Assembly: GCF_030272615.1 (NCBI RefSeq)
Contig: NC_081406.1
Coordinates: 398,986,939-399,050,938, forward strand
Direction: 5' to 3'
Source: Cryptomeria japonica
Lineage: Eukaryota; Streptophyta; Pinopsida; Cupressales; Cupressaceae
Length of the DNA: 64,000 bases
The position numbers and the translations under genes are program-made. The notes under the pieces are model-generated. The model saw only the letters and a program-made list of their open reading frames with translations. It was not told where the DNA came from and did no database searches. Position 1 is the stretch's first letter. Each line of letters starts with the position of its first letter. Of the stretch, positions 1 to 10,345 are shown one piece after another.

Positions 1-825
1 CTTTAAATAAAATGAATGCATTTTGGATTATTTTCTGTTTTGTTATAGTTGCTGGAAAAATAATGTTACATTTTGTTTTAAAATATTAATGCATAAAGGA
101 ATGAAAATATTTTTCTATTTCTATGTTTTTAAAAAAAAAGAGAAAAATAAATAGATATCTAGAGTAAATTATGTATTTTATCTTGCTGTTATTAATCAAT
201 GATTTTAGAAAATATTAGTTGCAGCTGTCAATAAATTTATTTCTGCTACTTTTTATATATTCTGTAAATGCATTTTAAGTAGAAAATTAATAAATTAGAA
301 AGGGTTAATTTGCAGCTATAAAATAAATCATTTCTGCTAAATTTTTCCTATTCTGAAATGCATGTTAAGCAGGGAAAAATAAATGGATTTTTCAGAATGA
401 ATGTTAGTATTGAATTACATCATGTTGTTTAAGGATTTAATGATTTTTTTGAAAAGTTAGTTGCTGCTGTAAATAAATAGAACTCTATCATATTTTTTAT
501 ATTCTATAAAAGCAGAAAAAAAATCTAGATAATGCTCTAAATGAAAAAAAAAAAAAAAAAAAAATTACTCCTATTCTGTTATTTGAGACCAGTCTGCTAA
601 AACTATTGAAATACATATTTTTCCATAGAAACTTATATATATATTTACATGTTGCATTTATATTAAAACATATGCATTTAATAAAATATGAGTAAACTGG
701 AAATAAAGAAAATAAATATGTATGTTGCATTTGGAAAAAAATAGGTATATCATTAATCTGGAAACAAAATATTTGGTTATTTAATATTTCTAGCATATTT
801 AGTTTGCAGTCATTTATCAAGTTTA
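1..825. other. AT-rich non-coding sequence
   Basis: No supportable gene. The stretch is strongly A+T rich with short A runs (one of about 20 A near 545-565). Words of the type 'aataaat...tttctgct...attctgaaatgcat' recur near 185-260, 285-365 and 430-510, suggesting a decayed short tandem array or old LTR. Apparent open frames here are low-complexity Tyr/Ile/Phe strings produced by TA-rich sequence. Confidence 0.6.
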
Positions 826-839
826 TGTATATATAAAAA

Positions 840-872
<33 letters not shown>

Positions 873-914
873 CATATATATATATATACATACATATATA
901 TATATATATATATC
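826..914. repeat. (TA)n microsatellite with TATG/TACA interruptions
   Basis: About 90 bases of nearly pure alternating TA with occasional G or C substitutions. It is largely self-complementary and could extrude a cruciform or vary in length. Confidence 0.9.
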
Positions 915-940
915 TCAAAATAAACATAATAAAAAGAGAA

Positions 941-1270
941 TTTAAAAAAAAAATTTACAAAGGAAATTTGATAAGAAAAAAAATTGGGGAAGATCCAAAC
1001 CCCCACGTAGCCCCATGCGAGCACACAGTGGGCAGCTCAGGCCCCTCTGTGGGCCAAAGCCCACAAGGGCACCCGCGGCACCACTACGGGCCGTGACCCA
1101 CAGGGGCGGCCTCGACCGCCACTGCGGGCCGAGACCCCTAGTGGTGGCCTTGACTGCCACTTCGAGTGGCCACCGCAGTGGTCGTTGCCGCCTCCTTAGC
1201 ACTATGGATTCCCCCTGCCATACCATCGCTGCCTCCTTCGAACCCTACACACACACACCAAAACCTAAAT
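941..1270. other. GC-rich patch in AT-rich surroundings
   Basis: A sudden base-composition island of about 300 bp with repeated, partly inverted words such as GGGCC, GCGGCC and CCACTGCGG. Frames are open on both strands through part of it, but none shows a recognisable domain, and openness here follows from GC content. It ends in a short CA run (1248-1260). It could be a decayed LTR or satellite fragment. I assign no function. Confidence 0.5.
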
Positions 1271-1299
1271 AAAAAAAAGAAGGCATATGATATGTTAAA

Positions 1300-1472
1300 A
1301 TATGCAACCCTAACCCTTGGGTTAGGGTTAGCATTTAAAATAAAAGAAGAGAATAAGATATGCAACCCTAGCCCATATTCGGGTTAGGGCTAGCATTTAG
1401 AAATTATAAAATGAATAGGTTAGTTTTTAAAATAAAATAAAAAGGATAACTCAACCCTAATTAGGGTTTGAA
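1300..1472. repeat. Three telomere-like palindromes in related context
   Basis: Plant-type telomere words (CCCTAA/TTAGGG) occur as inverted pairs. 1306-1329 is an 11 bp perfect inverted repeat around a TT spacer. 1365-1391 is an imperfect pair with a spacer containing ATATTC. 1453-1468 is a perfect 16 bp palindrome. The first two share flanks (TATGCAACCCTA before, TAGCATTTA after), so they look like copies of one unit about 70 bp apart, with the third more diverged. Head-to-head interstitial telomere motifs can mark old end-joining or telo-box elements, and either reading is inference. Confidence 0.7.
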
Positions 1473-1497
1473 ATTAAATATAATTAAAATAAAAAGA

Positions 1498-1538
1498 GGG
1501 GGAATTCTTTTTAAAATTTGAAAAAGAATTTCCCCCCC
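1498..1538. other. Strong inverted repeat (hairpin)
   Basis: A 15 bp stem pairs GGGGGAATTCTTTTT with its complement, with one bulged T and an 8-base A/T loop. It lies just after the telomere-like palindromes. A bidirectional terminator-like hairpin or a palindrome within an old LTR are both possible, and no gene is adjacent. Confidence 0.6.
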
Positions 1539-2749
1539 ATTTAATTATAGCCATATGTGGGATTGATTTTAACTCCTAATATTGACCTAGGGAGAAAATT
1601 AATATTAATATAGTCTTGTTTATCAAGGTTTAATTAAAATTAAGGATTAATTTTTATAAAGCTATATTAATTGCATAATTGATTAAAAAAAATTTAACAA
1701 GTGTTATTAATGAGAATATTATATAGTTATTTTTCATATTTAATTAAATATGGATGTTAGGTTAAATTTCCTTTGGGGAATTTTATTATGGAAATTTATT
1801 AATTATTTTATGTGAATTCAAGCCTATGAGGTCATTATTGGCCGATTTTTTAATAGTTGAAATTTAAATGTCTTAAGGGATTTAAACTTGAATGTAATAT
1901 AGAATGAATTAATTAATCTGATATTAAATTTGAATTAGGTTAACTTTATTAATTTAATTAAAGGCGTTTTCGTGGTTGCTCAATTAATTATTTTTAATAT
2001 AAGTTAGCATTATCATTATTTTATTTGGCCCTGAGTATTTTAAATGCTATTGAGATAATTAATATCTCCTTATTCTTTTCGGAGAATTTTAATTAGAGGA
2101 AATTAATTAGCTTAATTAGATTAATTAATTAAGTTGAGATGACCCTCATAGGGAATAACTGGTCTTCTCTAATTATTGTCACCATATTGATTTAGTTAAT
2201 TAAATCAACTTTAGTAAACGATTCTATTTAAACCAGAGTTAACCCTTAGTAAAGACAAAATGGACTTTATTAAAAGTAAAATGTTCAATTTTAATCTATA
2301 GGGTCAATATTGGTCGAATATGAAATATTTGGTATTTAATAATTAAAAGGGATTAAATTTGACAATAATGTGAAGTGAATTTTTAGGAAATTGTTATAAT
2401 TATTTGGGTTAATTTTATTGGTCAAATTTAAAAGCATTATTTGCATTTTCTCATTAATTATTTTTAAAGTCAATAAAATATGTGTTAACGTGATTTTAAC
2501 TAAGTCCCAGAGCAATTAAATACTACACAAGCTGATTAATGACTCTGGATTAATAATTGAAGAATTATTGGGGGTAATTTATTTCAACTAATAAATTAAG
2601 TTGTGACGACCCTTTTTGGGGTAGAATTAGTCAAGTTGTATTGTAATATTAAATTTGTAAAGTTAATTAAATTAACTTTAGAACATCAATCAAGCGTTCA
2701 AAAAAAAAATTCATTGTTGTTTTTTTGCCCAAAATTTTGGGCAAGACAA
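1539..2749. repeat. Non-coding; diverged ~470 bp direct duplication
   Basis: No coding potential seen. Two segments (about 1825-2170 and 2297-2640) are alignable by eye: 'gaggtcattattggccga' against 'agggtcaatattggtcga' and 'aagttgagatgaccct' against 'aagttgtgacgaccct', at offsets of 466-472 bp. They are well diverged, so the duplication is old. A perfect 16 bp palindrome (2727-2742) lies at the broken edge of the neighbouring RT remnant. Confidence 0.5.
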
Positions 2750-3300
2750 ACTTACAACCTGTAACCATTGGTGTCCCAACTGGTTTATAGTCACTCATAC
2801 CAAATGTCTTTAATACCTCATTCACATACTTAGACTGTGTGTTGAAAATACCACTCTTCATTTGTTGTATTTGCAAACTCATGAAATTTTTTATTTCTCC
2901 CACTAGAGACATTTCAAACTCACTTTTCATTTCATTTGTAAAGTCATTGCTCATGTCATCATTTCCTCCAAAAATGATATCATCTACAAACACTTCACTA
3001 ACCAGTATTTTATCTCCTTTAGATTTGAGATATGTTGTTGTCTTCACTGGTTCTCTGAAATCCTATCTTCATCAGGTGTGAATGAAGCCTTTCATACCAT
3101 GCTCTCGGTGCTTGCTTTAATCCATATAGTGCCTTGTGCAAATTACATACCATGTCCTTCTTGATAGTTAAAGCATAACCATCTAGTTGCTCAATGTATA
3201 CTTCTTCTTCCAGTATTCCATTCAAAAATGCAGATTTCACATCCATCTGATATACTTTGAATCCTTTATGAGTTGCAAAATCCAATAAAGTTCTGACACC
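2750..3300 (-). pseudogene. Ty1/copia RT fragment (element B)
   Basis: Reverse transcriptase core read on the minus strand: a GVRTLLDF start, [13 protein letters not shown] (first catalytic Asp region), the [17 protein letters not shown] motif, VDDIIFGG (catalytic DD of the copia YVDD-type box), then the QSKYVNEVLKTFGM and PVGTPM motifs. Two overlapping frames (2667-3047 and 3019-3285) show a frameshift near 3030. Homology is lost after about 2755, where the frame runs into unrelated sequence. The right edge abuts element A's LTR exactly. It would have made cDNA in a virus-like particle and is now non-functional. Confidence 0.9.
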
Positions 3301-4382
3301 TATTAGGTCCCGGAGACAATTGAGAGGGGGGCGAGTGAATCAATTGTCCAATAAATTCAACCAAAATTAACTTAACCAAAACTTAATACTTAATACCAGT
3401 AAGCCAAACTTTATGCCAGTAGACAGTTTTAACAATTAATTGCAATACTAGTAAAGATTAATGCATGAAACAAAAGGACAATAACATCCATAACACATAA
3501 CACAAATGTTTGTACGTGGAAACCCTGTAAGGGGAAAAACCACGGTGGTAAACCTTACCCACAATCAAATGATACTACTGCAGATAGTATGTGTGTACAA
3601 TATGGATTCTGCACACGTAGAAAGGCCAACTGCCTAGAGTTCACTGCTCAATCACAAAATGAGAGTCACACTGACTACAATTGGATAGTTAAATCCAATA
3701 ATAATGTACTGCACAAAATAGCATCTTCATATGCTAGATTCAATACCAGTTAAGTTATGATTGCCTTCACAAAATCCTTCCTTCAACCTTCAAATGATGT
3801 TTGCATGTATAACTCTATTTATTTTTGCATATACCTTATTGCAACCCTTTTCACATTCACAATCCCTTCTCTTTTGATCTTACAAATAAGATCTTACATA
3901 TATACCATAACCTAAGACCAATTGAATAGGTTAACTCACTAAAATATATTACAATAAAATCAATTACAAACAAATCAATATCTGATGCATGATGTTGGCT
4001 CAATGCATTTACAATAATAATAAATCATTTCCATAACATGTCATGCTAATCTGGAATAGATATGTATGTCGGTGCTTATCTTGGACCTATTTATCGATAA
4101 CAACAAATATGCAAACTCAAATAAATAATTAACCAAATTGCCAAAACCAAGTGATCGAATAATGTCTTCGACATAACCAAGTAGTTTCCAAGTCATTCCA
4201 AGTGTTGGTGAACAATATAATCTATCGGTGAACCAAATACCAGTGACTTGCATAAGTCTCTGTTTTGCCAGTGAACATAACCAAAATCTCCAAGTGCTAA
4301 TAAGTGTTGACAAGTGTTGACAAGAAATGACAAGTGTTGACATCAATGACAAAACCATATCAACATATCCAAAATACCAACA
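3301..4382 (-). repeat. 3' LTR of element A
   Basis: Starts (element sense) TGTTGGTATTTT directly after the polypurine tract and ends near 3301, where the sense sequence should read CCTAACA but here reads CCTAATA. Positions 3301-4024 match 8899-9623. It contains short direct repeats of ACAAGTGTTGACA (4290-4345). The 170-codon open frame inside it (4041-4553) has no domain and is treated as chance. Confidence 0.88.
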
Positions 4383-4396
4383 ATCTCCCCCTTTGG
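4383..4396 (-). other. Polypurine tract of element A
   Basis: In sense orientation CCAAAGGGGGAGAT lies immediately upstream of the LTR's TGTTGG, the expected primer for plus-strand DNA synthesis. A second similar tract (TCAAAGGGGGAGAGA) lies at about 4532-4546. Confidence 0.85.
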
Positions 4397-4710
4397 CATT
4401 GATGGCAACACAAGATGGAAAAACCTTCAAAGTGCCAAAACAGAAATGCCAAAAACCAAAAACCAACAATCTCCCAAGGAGATCATTAATCAGAAATAAA
4501 AAATACATAATATCTTTCCCCAAGGGATAAAGTCTCTCCCCCTTTGACATCAAATGCCAAAGAAATACAAAACCAAATACAATTAGTTCAAAGAAAATAC
4601 CAACTCATTCAATATACCAACTAATCCCCCTAAGAAGTAGCTCTCCTCATCAAAGCCGGAATAAAATATTTCTCTATTAATTCTATCAGTTGATGACAAA
4701 CATCATCTGT

Positions 4711-5510
4711 CTAAGTCTCTACTAGTGGGGGTAGGACTCCAAGTTGCTCTCTAAGATACTCAAATGTTTCCTTAGGCAAAGGCTTTATAAAAATATCTGC
4801 AACTTTCTCTTTAGTATTCACATAAACCAATTTCACTTATTTTGCTTAAACATTCTCTTTTAGAAAATTCAGTTTGATAGAAACATGTTTAGTTTTAGAG
4901 TGAAGTATCGGGTTCTTTAATATATCAATTGTTGTTGTATTGTCACAGTAAATAGTTATAGGTTCTTTGCAATTTACCTTTATGTCCTTCAACATTTTCT
5001 TGATCCATAATACCTGTGTACAGTTAGTTGCTACTGCAACATATTCTGATTCTATTGTTGATAGACTTGTACAACTCTGTTTCTTGCTCAACCATGAAAT
5101 TAGTCTGCTGCCAAAAAAAAATGCTCCGCCGGTGGTGCTTTTTCTGTAATCCACATCTCCTGCCCAATTAGCATCTGTGTGTGTACATAAGTCAAAATTT
5201 TCATTTCTAGGATACCATAGACCAAGATTTGTAGTGCTTTGTAGGTACCGAAAAATCCTTTTCACTGCTGATTCACGATTTTCTTTAGGATTACTCTGAA
5301 ATATTGAAACAATACACACTGCATTCATAATATCAAGTCTTGTTTGTGTCAAATATAGTAAACCTTCTATCATAGATTTGTATCTAGTTGGATTAAGAAG
5401 TGTAGATTCATCCTTCAAAGATAGTTTATCAGTTGTGGTCATAGGTGTGCTTACTGGTTTATAGTTTTCCATGCCAAATTTCTTTTGTAATTCCTTCAAG
5501 TACTTAGATT
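4711..5510 (-). pseudogene. RNase H region of element A pol
   Basis: The frame starts in the QSKYLKELQKKFGM linker and continues with PVSTPMTT, the CTHTDANWAGD motif (first catalytic Asp), SWLSKKQ, ESEYVA (catalytic Glu) and IYCDNTT (Asp), then the KTKHVSIK motif typical of copia RNase H. It is open from 5499 to 4846. Two stops (GAATGTTTAAGCAAAATAAG) interrupt the tail, which resumes VNTKEKVADIFIKPLPKETFEYLREQLGVLPP and ends at a TAG at 4711-4713. A frameshift near 5500 separates it from RT. Confidence 0.88.
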
Positions 5511-6025
5511 GACATAGGAATACCTTTATCAGTCTGTAAAATCTTCAATCCTAAAAAGAATTTTATCTCTCCAATCATAGACATTTCAAATTCTTGCTGA
5601 ATTTTGTTAGAAAAGTCTTTACACAAACCATCTTCTCCTCCAAAGATTATATCATCAACAAAAACTTCAATAACCAAGATGTCATCATTATTCACTTTAT
5701 AGTATAGATTGTTGTCAGCATTACCTTTAGTGTAACCAAGCTTTAAAATATATTTGTCCAATCTTGCATACCAAGCTCTAGGAGCTTGTTTCAGTCCATA
5801 TAAAGCTTTCCTTAACCTGTAAACCATGTCTTTGTTGTCTGTCAAATAAAATACATCAGGTTGCTCAATGTAAACTTCTTCTTCAAGATCTCCATTCAGA
5901 AATGCACATTTAACATCCATTTGATATACTTTATAGTTCTTGTGTGCTGCAAAAGCCAATAAAAGTCCGATTGCCTCAATTCTAGCTACCAGTGCAAAGG
6001 TTTTATTATAATCAATTCCTTCTTT
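5504..6025 (-). pseudogene. Reverse transcriptase core of element A
   Basis: Minus-strand RT palm: [38 protein letters not shown], then FVDDIIFGG with both catalytic aspartates, and EFEMSMIGEIKFFLGL. An in-frame TAG just upstream (about 6029) separates it from the RT N-terminus, which reads …LVCKGYS-stop-KEGIDY. A frameshift at its end follows 'DKGI'. RT synthesises element cDNA in the cytoplasmic particle. Confidence 0.9.
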
Positions 6026-6850
6026 CTAGGAATATCCCTTACACACCAATCTTGCTTTGTTTCTGATTACCATTCCATCTTCATTAAGTTTATTTCTAAA
6101 AACCCATTTAGTTCCAATTACATTTTTGTCTTTAGGCTGGGGAACTAATGACCAAGTGTTATTCCTTTCAATTTGTTCCAATTCATCTTCCATTGCTTTA
6201 ATCCAATATATATCTTCACATACCTCATTAATTGATGTAGGTTCAATTTGAGAAATAAGACATACCTCCTCATTTACCAATCTTCCTCTAGTCATAACTC
6301 CTTGAAATTTGTTTCCAATTATCTGATCTTCAGAATGATTCAATCTTACATACCGTGGTGTTTTTACTTGTTGTTCTTCAGTGACTGTTGAACCTTCAGA
6401 TGATGCCAGTGTATTCACAATAGGTTCATTTGTGATTATCTCTATTGCTAGTTCAAAGTCTGTGTACCTTGAATTTTCTCTAAATTGTTCATCAATTTTC
6501 ACATTTGCACTCTCAACAATTTTCTCCAATCTCTTGTTAAAACATCTATATGCCTTGCTCTTAGATGAATAGCCAAGAAATATTCCTTCATCACTTCTAG
6601 GATCAAATTTGCCAATATACTCATCTCTTCTAATATAGCATTTACTTCCAAATATTCTGAAATATTTAAGAGTAGGAGTATTACCAAACCATAGTTCATG
6701 TGGGGTCTTATCGGTTTCTCCTCTGATGTGAACTCTGTTGAATGTATAAACAACTACATTGACTGCTTCTCTCCAGTATATATGAGGTAGATTTGCTTCT
6801 GATATCATACTTTTGGCTGCATCCAAGATAGTTCCATTTTTCCTTTCCAC
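6026..6850 (-). pseudogene. Integrase C-terminal part and RT N-terminus of element A
   Basis: A single open frame of 274 codons. It begins with MERKNGTI, containing the catalytic Glu of the D,D35E triad (ERK), continues through PHIYWREA, TPHELWFG, FRIFGSKCY and IFLGYSSKSKAYRCFN (copia integrase C-terminal motifs), an acidic low-similarity linker, then the RT entry DELEQIERNNTWSLVP and NVIGTKWVFRNKLNE. The upstream TAG replaces a Gln codon in the QQNG motif, so it and 6863-7393 were once one frame. Confidence 0.9.
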
Positions 6851-6862
6851 AACTCCATTCTG

Positions 6863-7393
6863 CTAGGGTGTCTGGGGTGCTGACATCTGTCTTCCGATCC
6901 CATTCAATTCACAGAATGCATTAAATTCCTTAGATGTGAATTCACCTCCTTGATCAGATCTCAAACAATTGATTTTCTTGTCGGTTTCATTTTCTACCAT
7001 CACCTTAAATAGTTTGAATTTCCCAAATCCTTCAGATTTTTCTTTGAGAAAAGTAACCCAACACATTCTAGAATAGTCATCAATGACTAGAATAAAATAC
7101 TTATCTCCTTGTATACTTCTAGTTCTTGCTGGACCACATAAATCAGTATGAATTAAATCAAGAACATTGTTAGACTTCTCTGGAATACTCTTGAAAGATG
7201 CTCTAACTTGCTTTCCAAATTGGCATTCCTTACATACTGGATTGTGAGGTTTAACAATCTTAGGTAAATCTCTAACTGCCTTAGTAGTACTAGTTTTCAC
7301 AATGCAATCAAAATTTACATGACAAATTCTCTTATGCCATAACCAACTTTCATCAATATGTGCAATCAAATATGCTTTCTCATTATTGGTCAA
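6863..7393 (-). pseudogene. Integrase N-terminal zinc-binding domain and catalytic core of element A
   Basis: Shows the copia HHCC finger (WLWHKRICH … CKECQFGK) and the first two residues of D,D35E: LIHTDLCGP and LRSDQGGEF. DDYSRMCWVTFLKEK lies between. The third catalytic residue is in the next frame after a nonsense codon at about 6861. Upstream, near 7390, a frameshift breaks the link to protease: the reading 'TRGNIF' becomes another frame. Confidence 0.9.
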
Positions 7394-7749
7394 ATGAAAG
7401 ATATTACCTCTAGTTTGATACCGGTTGCAATTTCCAAACCAGTTCTATTTAAGATTTTGCATTTGCCATTCTTGAATTGTAACTGAAATCCTTTCTCAAC
7501 TAATTGACCAACACTCAAAAGATTATGCTTCAAACCTTCAACATAGTAAACATTATCAGTATTGTGCTTACCATCAAAATATATGGTGGCTTTTCCTTTG
7601 ATCAAATAGGCTTTGTCATCTCCAAATCTTACTACACCTCCATTGTATTCCTGAAAGGTTAAGAATTTACTCTTATCACCAGTCATGTGATGTGAATATC
7701 TTGAATCAATGATCCATTCATTCTTATCTTCAACTTTAGCTGCCAGGGC
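7390..7749 (-). pseudogene. Aspartic protease region of element A
   Basis: Read through one frame from 7749: WIIDSRYSHHMTGDKSKF, then VRFGDDKAYLIKGKATI, VYYVEGLKHNLLSVGQL and a short tail. The catalytic motif expected as DSG in copia elements reads DSR here (about 7697-7703), so the protease would be inactive even without the other breaks. A stop at about 7750 separates it from gag. Confidence 0.85.
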
Positions 7750-8061
7750 CTACTCTACCAGTTGAATAGTAAGTGTCGGTTGATCTTTTGTTATAGAAAT
7801 AGAAGCCCATCCATTGTCTGTTGGATCCTCATCAGAATCATCAATAACTCCTTCATCAACATAATAACAAGATTTGTCTCTATTCTTCTTAAATTTGTAT
7901 TTCTGATAGTCAGGGTTAGGCTTATATATTCTTTTAGCTTCTTCTCTTGATCTTGCATGTCTATCAGGACATCTAGAAGCTATATGACCAATCTTATTAC
8001 AGTTTAAACATTTAAAGGGTGCTTTACCTTCATACTTACTTCCAATTGGACCTTTAGGCAT
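7750..8061 (-). pseudogene. Gag C-terminus with CCHC zinc knuckle (element A)
   Basis: Contains KCLNCNKIGHIASRCPD, a canonical CX2CX4HX4C RNA-binding knuckle, followed by a basic stretch and an acidic DSDEDPTDN tail leading to protease. One TAA at about 8083-8085 separates it from the main gag frame, otherwise in phase. Confidence 0.88.
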
Positions 8062-8085
8062 TTTCCTTGCAAATAGAGCTTCAAG

Positions 8086-8769
8086 TTATTCAAGTTCTTC
8101 ATTTTCTCTCTTTCTTTCTTCAAGTTCTCTTTCATAGAAGGCTTTCCAATCAGATTCATCATGTGATGATGATGATGCAGTTAATGATGATGCCTTGAAA
8201 CCTAGATCTGTCTTGATAGTAGTAACAGGACCAAATTCCTCAAGCTCAAAAGCTGAAAGTTTTCCAACCAAAGTGTCTCTAGATACTGATGCATTAGGCA
8301 TTGTTCTTAATTCATTTATAGTAGTAACTTTCATTTTATATGTTAGTGGCAAAGCTCTTAAAACTTCAGAAACAATCTCATCTTCACTTAAGGTTCCTCC
8401 ACAACATTGTATACCCAAAACAATTTCATTTACTCTTTCCATAAAAGCATAAATTCTTTCTTCTTCTTCTTCCATTTTTAGACTTTCATACCTGACCTGG
8501 AAGAATTCAAGTTTTGCAATTTTGACTATAGAGTCTCCTTCATTCAATGTTTCCAGTTTGTACCAAATAGATTTAGCAGTAGATCTATCTGCCAATCCCA
8601 TGACTTGCTGATCTGACAATGCGCTCAAAAGTGCTTCTCTTGCTTTGCAATCATTTTCCTCATCTTTTCCCAAGGTTGGTGGATTAGGTTGATCGAGAGT
8701 AGGAGCAGTATAACCATTCTTTGTAACCTCCCATATATCCTTTCCAATGAAATTCAAGTGTGTCTCCAT
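8086..8769 (-). pseudogene. Gag (capsid-like) of element A
   Basis: A 227-codon frame of UBN2-type copia gag. It includes ALLSALSDQQ, AKSIWYKLETLNEG, EFFQVRYESLKM, a run of Glu and VSEVLRALPLTYKMKVTTINE, then a Glu/Arg-rich C-terminal helix. The start at 8769 lies about 115 nt after the PBS, but the tryptophan-rich gag start found in relatives is not evident upstream, so the true start may be a few codons earlier. It would form the virus-like particle. Confidence 0.88.
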
Positions 8770-8884
8770 CCTGATCTTCCATAGGCCATAGTTAGTTCCA
8801 TCAAGTTTCAGACTGTCCTTCTTGAAATATTTAGAAGATATTGGATCTCCTCAAGCTGTTAAACTTCTGCAAAAAGAGGACTAT

Positions 8885-8896
8885 GCTCTGATACCA
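8885..8896 (-). other. Primer-binding site of element A (initiator tRNA-Met)
   Basis: Sense TGGTATCAGAGC, the standard plant copia PBS complementary to the 3' end of initiator tRNA-Met, two bases inside the LTR edge. Confidence 0.93.
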
Positions 8897-8898
8897 AT

Positions 8899-9623
8899 TG
8901 TTAGGTCTCAGAGACAACTGAGAGGGCGGGGGGGGTGAATCAGTTGTCCAATAAATTCAACCAAAATTAACTTAACCAAAACTTAATGCTTAATACCGAT
9001 AAACCAAACTTTATGCGGGTAGATAGTTTTAACAGTTAATTGCAATACCGGTAAAGATTAATGCATAAAATAGAAAGACAATAACATCCACAACACAACA
9101 CAAATATTTGTATGTGGAAACCCTATAAGGGGAAAAACCATGGTGTGAAGCCTTACCCACAATCAAATGATACTACTGTAGATAGTATGTGTGTACAATA
9201 TGGATTATACACACGTAGAAAGGCCAGCTGCCTAGAGCTCACTACTCAATCACAAAATGAGAGTCACATTGACTACAATTGGATGGTTAAATCCAATAAT
9301 AATGTACTACACAAAATAGCATCTTCATATGCTGGATTCAGTACCAGTTAAGTTCTGATTGCCTTCACAAAATCCTTCCTTCAACCTTCAAATGATGTAT
9401 GTGTGTATAGCTCTATTTATTTTCGCATATACCTTATTGCAATCCTTTTTGTATTCACAATCCCTGCTCTTTCGATATTACAAATAAGATCTTACATATA
9501 TACCCTAACCTAATACCAATTGAATAGGTCGGATCACTAAAATATATTACAATAAAATCAATTACAAACAAATCAATATCTGATGCATGATGTTGGCTCA
9601 ATGCATTTACAATAATAATAAAT
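8899..9623 (-). repeat. 5' LTR of element A, truncated
   Basis: Matches 3301-4024 base for base over most of its length (sense end …GACCTAACA). It stops at 9623 in a run of TTATTATTATT instead of continuing to the LTR terminus. The next base already belongs to integrase of element B. The missing outer part corresponds to 4025-4382 of the other LTR. Confidence 0.88.
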
Positions 9624-10138
9624 TCCTCTGTTTTATCCTTCAAGAATGTGACCCACATCATCTTTGAGTAATCATTGGTGAAGATCATGAAATATCTATC
9701 ACCTTGAATACTTTTAGTCCTTATTGGTCCACATGGGTCTGTATGAACTAAATCTAATAGATGCTCTGCTGAAAAAGACTTGCTCTTGAAAGTTGAGGAT
9801 GGCATCTTTCCCAACTGACATTCCTTACAAAGAGAATTAACCAGTTTGTCCAATTGAGGCAAACTTCTCACTATCCTTGAATTACTCACTTTAACAATGT
9901 TATGAAAATTCAAGTGACAAAATATCCTATGCCAAAGCCAACTTTCATCTACTTTAGCAATTAAACAGATGTTGACTTTAGGATTCAGATGAAATAGGCT
10001 ACCTTTAGTCTACTTGCCGGTTGCAATCAATTCACCTTTTCTCCCATAGATTTTACACATGCCATTTTTAAACTCCAACGGATATCCTCTTTCATTGAGT
10101 TGGGCAACACTCAGCATATTGTTCTTTAGACCTTCAAC
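9624..10138 (-). pseudogene. Integrase N-terminal half of element B
   Basis: Minus-strand reading: EGLKNNMLSVAQLNERGYP, WLWHRIFCH…CKECQLGK (HHCC finger), LVHTDPCGP (first catalytic Asp), GDRYFMIFTNDYSKMMWVTFLKDKTEE, cut at the LTR of element A. Stops interrupt it (VY-stop-VEGL, ATGK-stop-TKG). The second and third catalytic residues are missing through the deletion. Confidence 0.88.
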
Positions 10139-10345
10139 CTAGTAGACATCATCTGCACTGCTCTTCCCATTAAGAGAAATAGTTCCCTTATCTTTAACCA
10201 TGCAGGGTGATTCATTACCAAATCTTAGAACTCTGCCATCAAATTCCTTCAAATAAACAAATTTGCTCCGGTCACCGGTCATGCAATGTGAACAACCACT
10301 ATCAATGATCCAATCATTAGAATTATGCATTCATGAAACTAAAGC
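10139..10345 (-). pseudogene. Aspartic protease of element B
   Basis: NDWIIDSGCSHCMTGDRSKF keeps the catalytic DSG, followed by VLRFGNESPCMVKDKGTI. A TGA precedes it (ALVS-stop-MHNSN), so the polyprotein is broken, although the active-site motif is intact, unlike in element A. Confidence 0.87.

Larger units (their letters stand above)
3301..9623 (-). mobile_element. Element A: near-complete Ty1/copia retrotransposon, 5' LTR truncated
   Basis: Order on the minus strand: 5' LTR (8899-9623, truncated), PBS complementary to initiator tRNA-Met, gag, protease, integrase, RT, RNase H, polypurine tract, 3' LTR (3301-4382). Gene order protease-integrase-RT-RNase H defines Ty1/copia. It has at least six stops or frameshifts, so it is dead. 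Its right edge is fused to integrase of element B at 9623/9624 instead of ending at an LTR terminus, so a deletion removed about 360 bp of the LTR. Confidence 0.9.

Noticed and set aside
497-1024. 175-codon minus-strand open frame rich in Tyr, Ile and Phe
   Set aside because: It reads through the TA microsatellite and A runs; the repetitive IYIYIY composition is a product of the repeat, not a gene.
4041-4553. 170-codon minus-strand open frame with hydrophobic segments
   Set aside because: It crosses the LTR boundary and polypurine tract of element A and has no domain.
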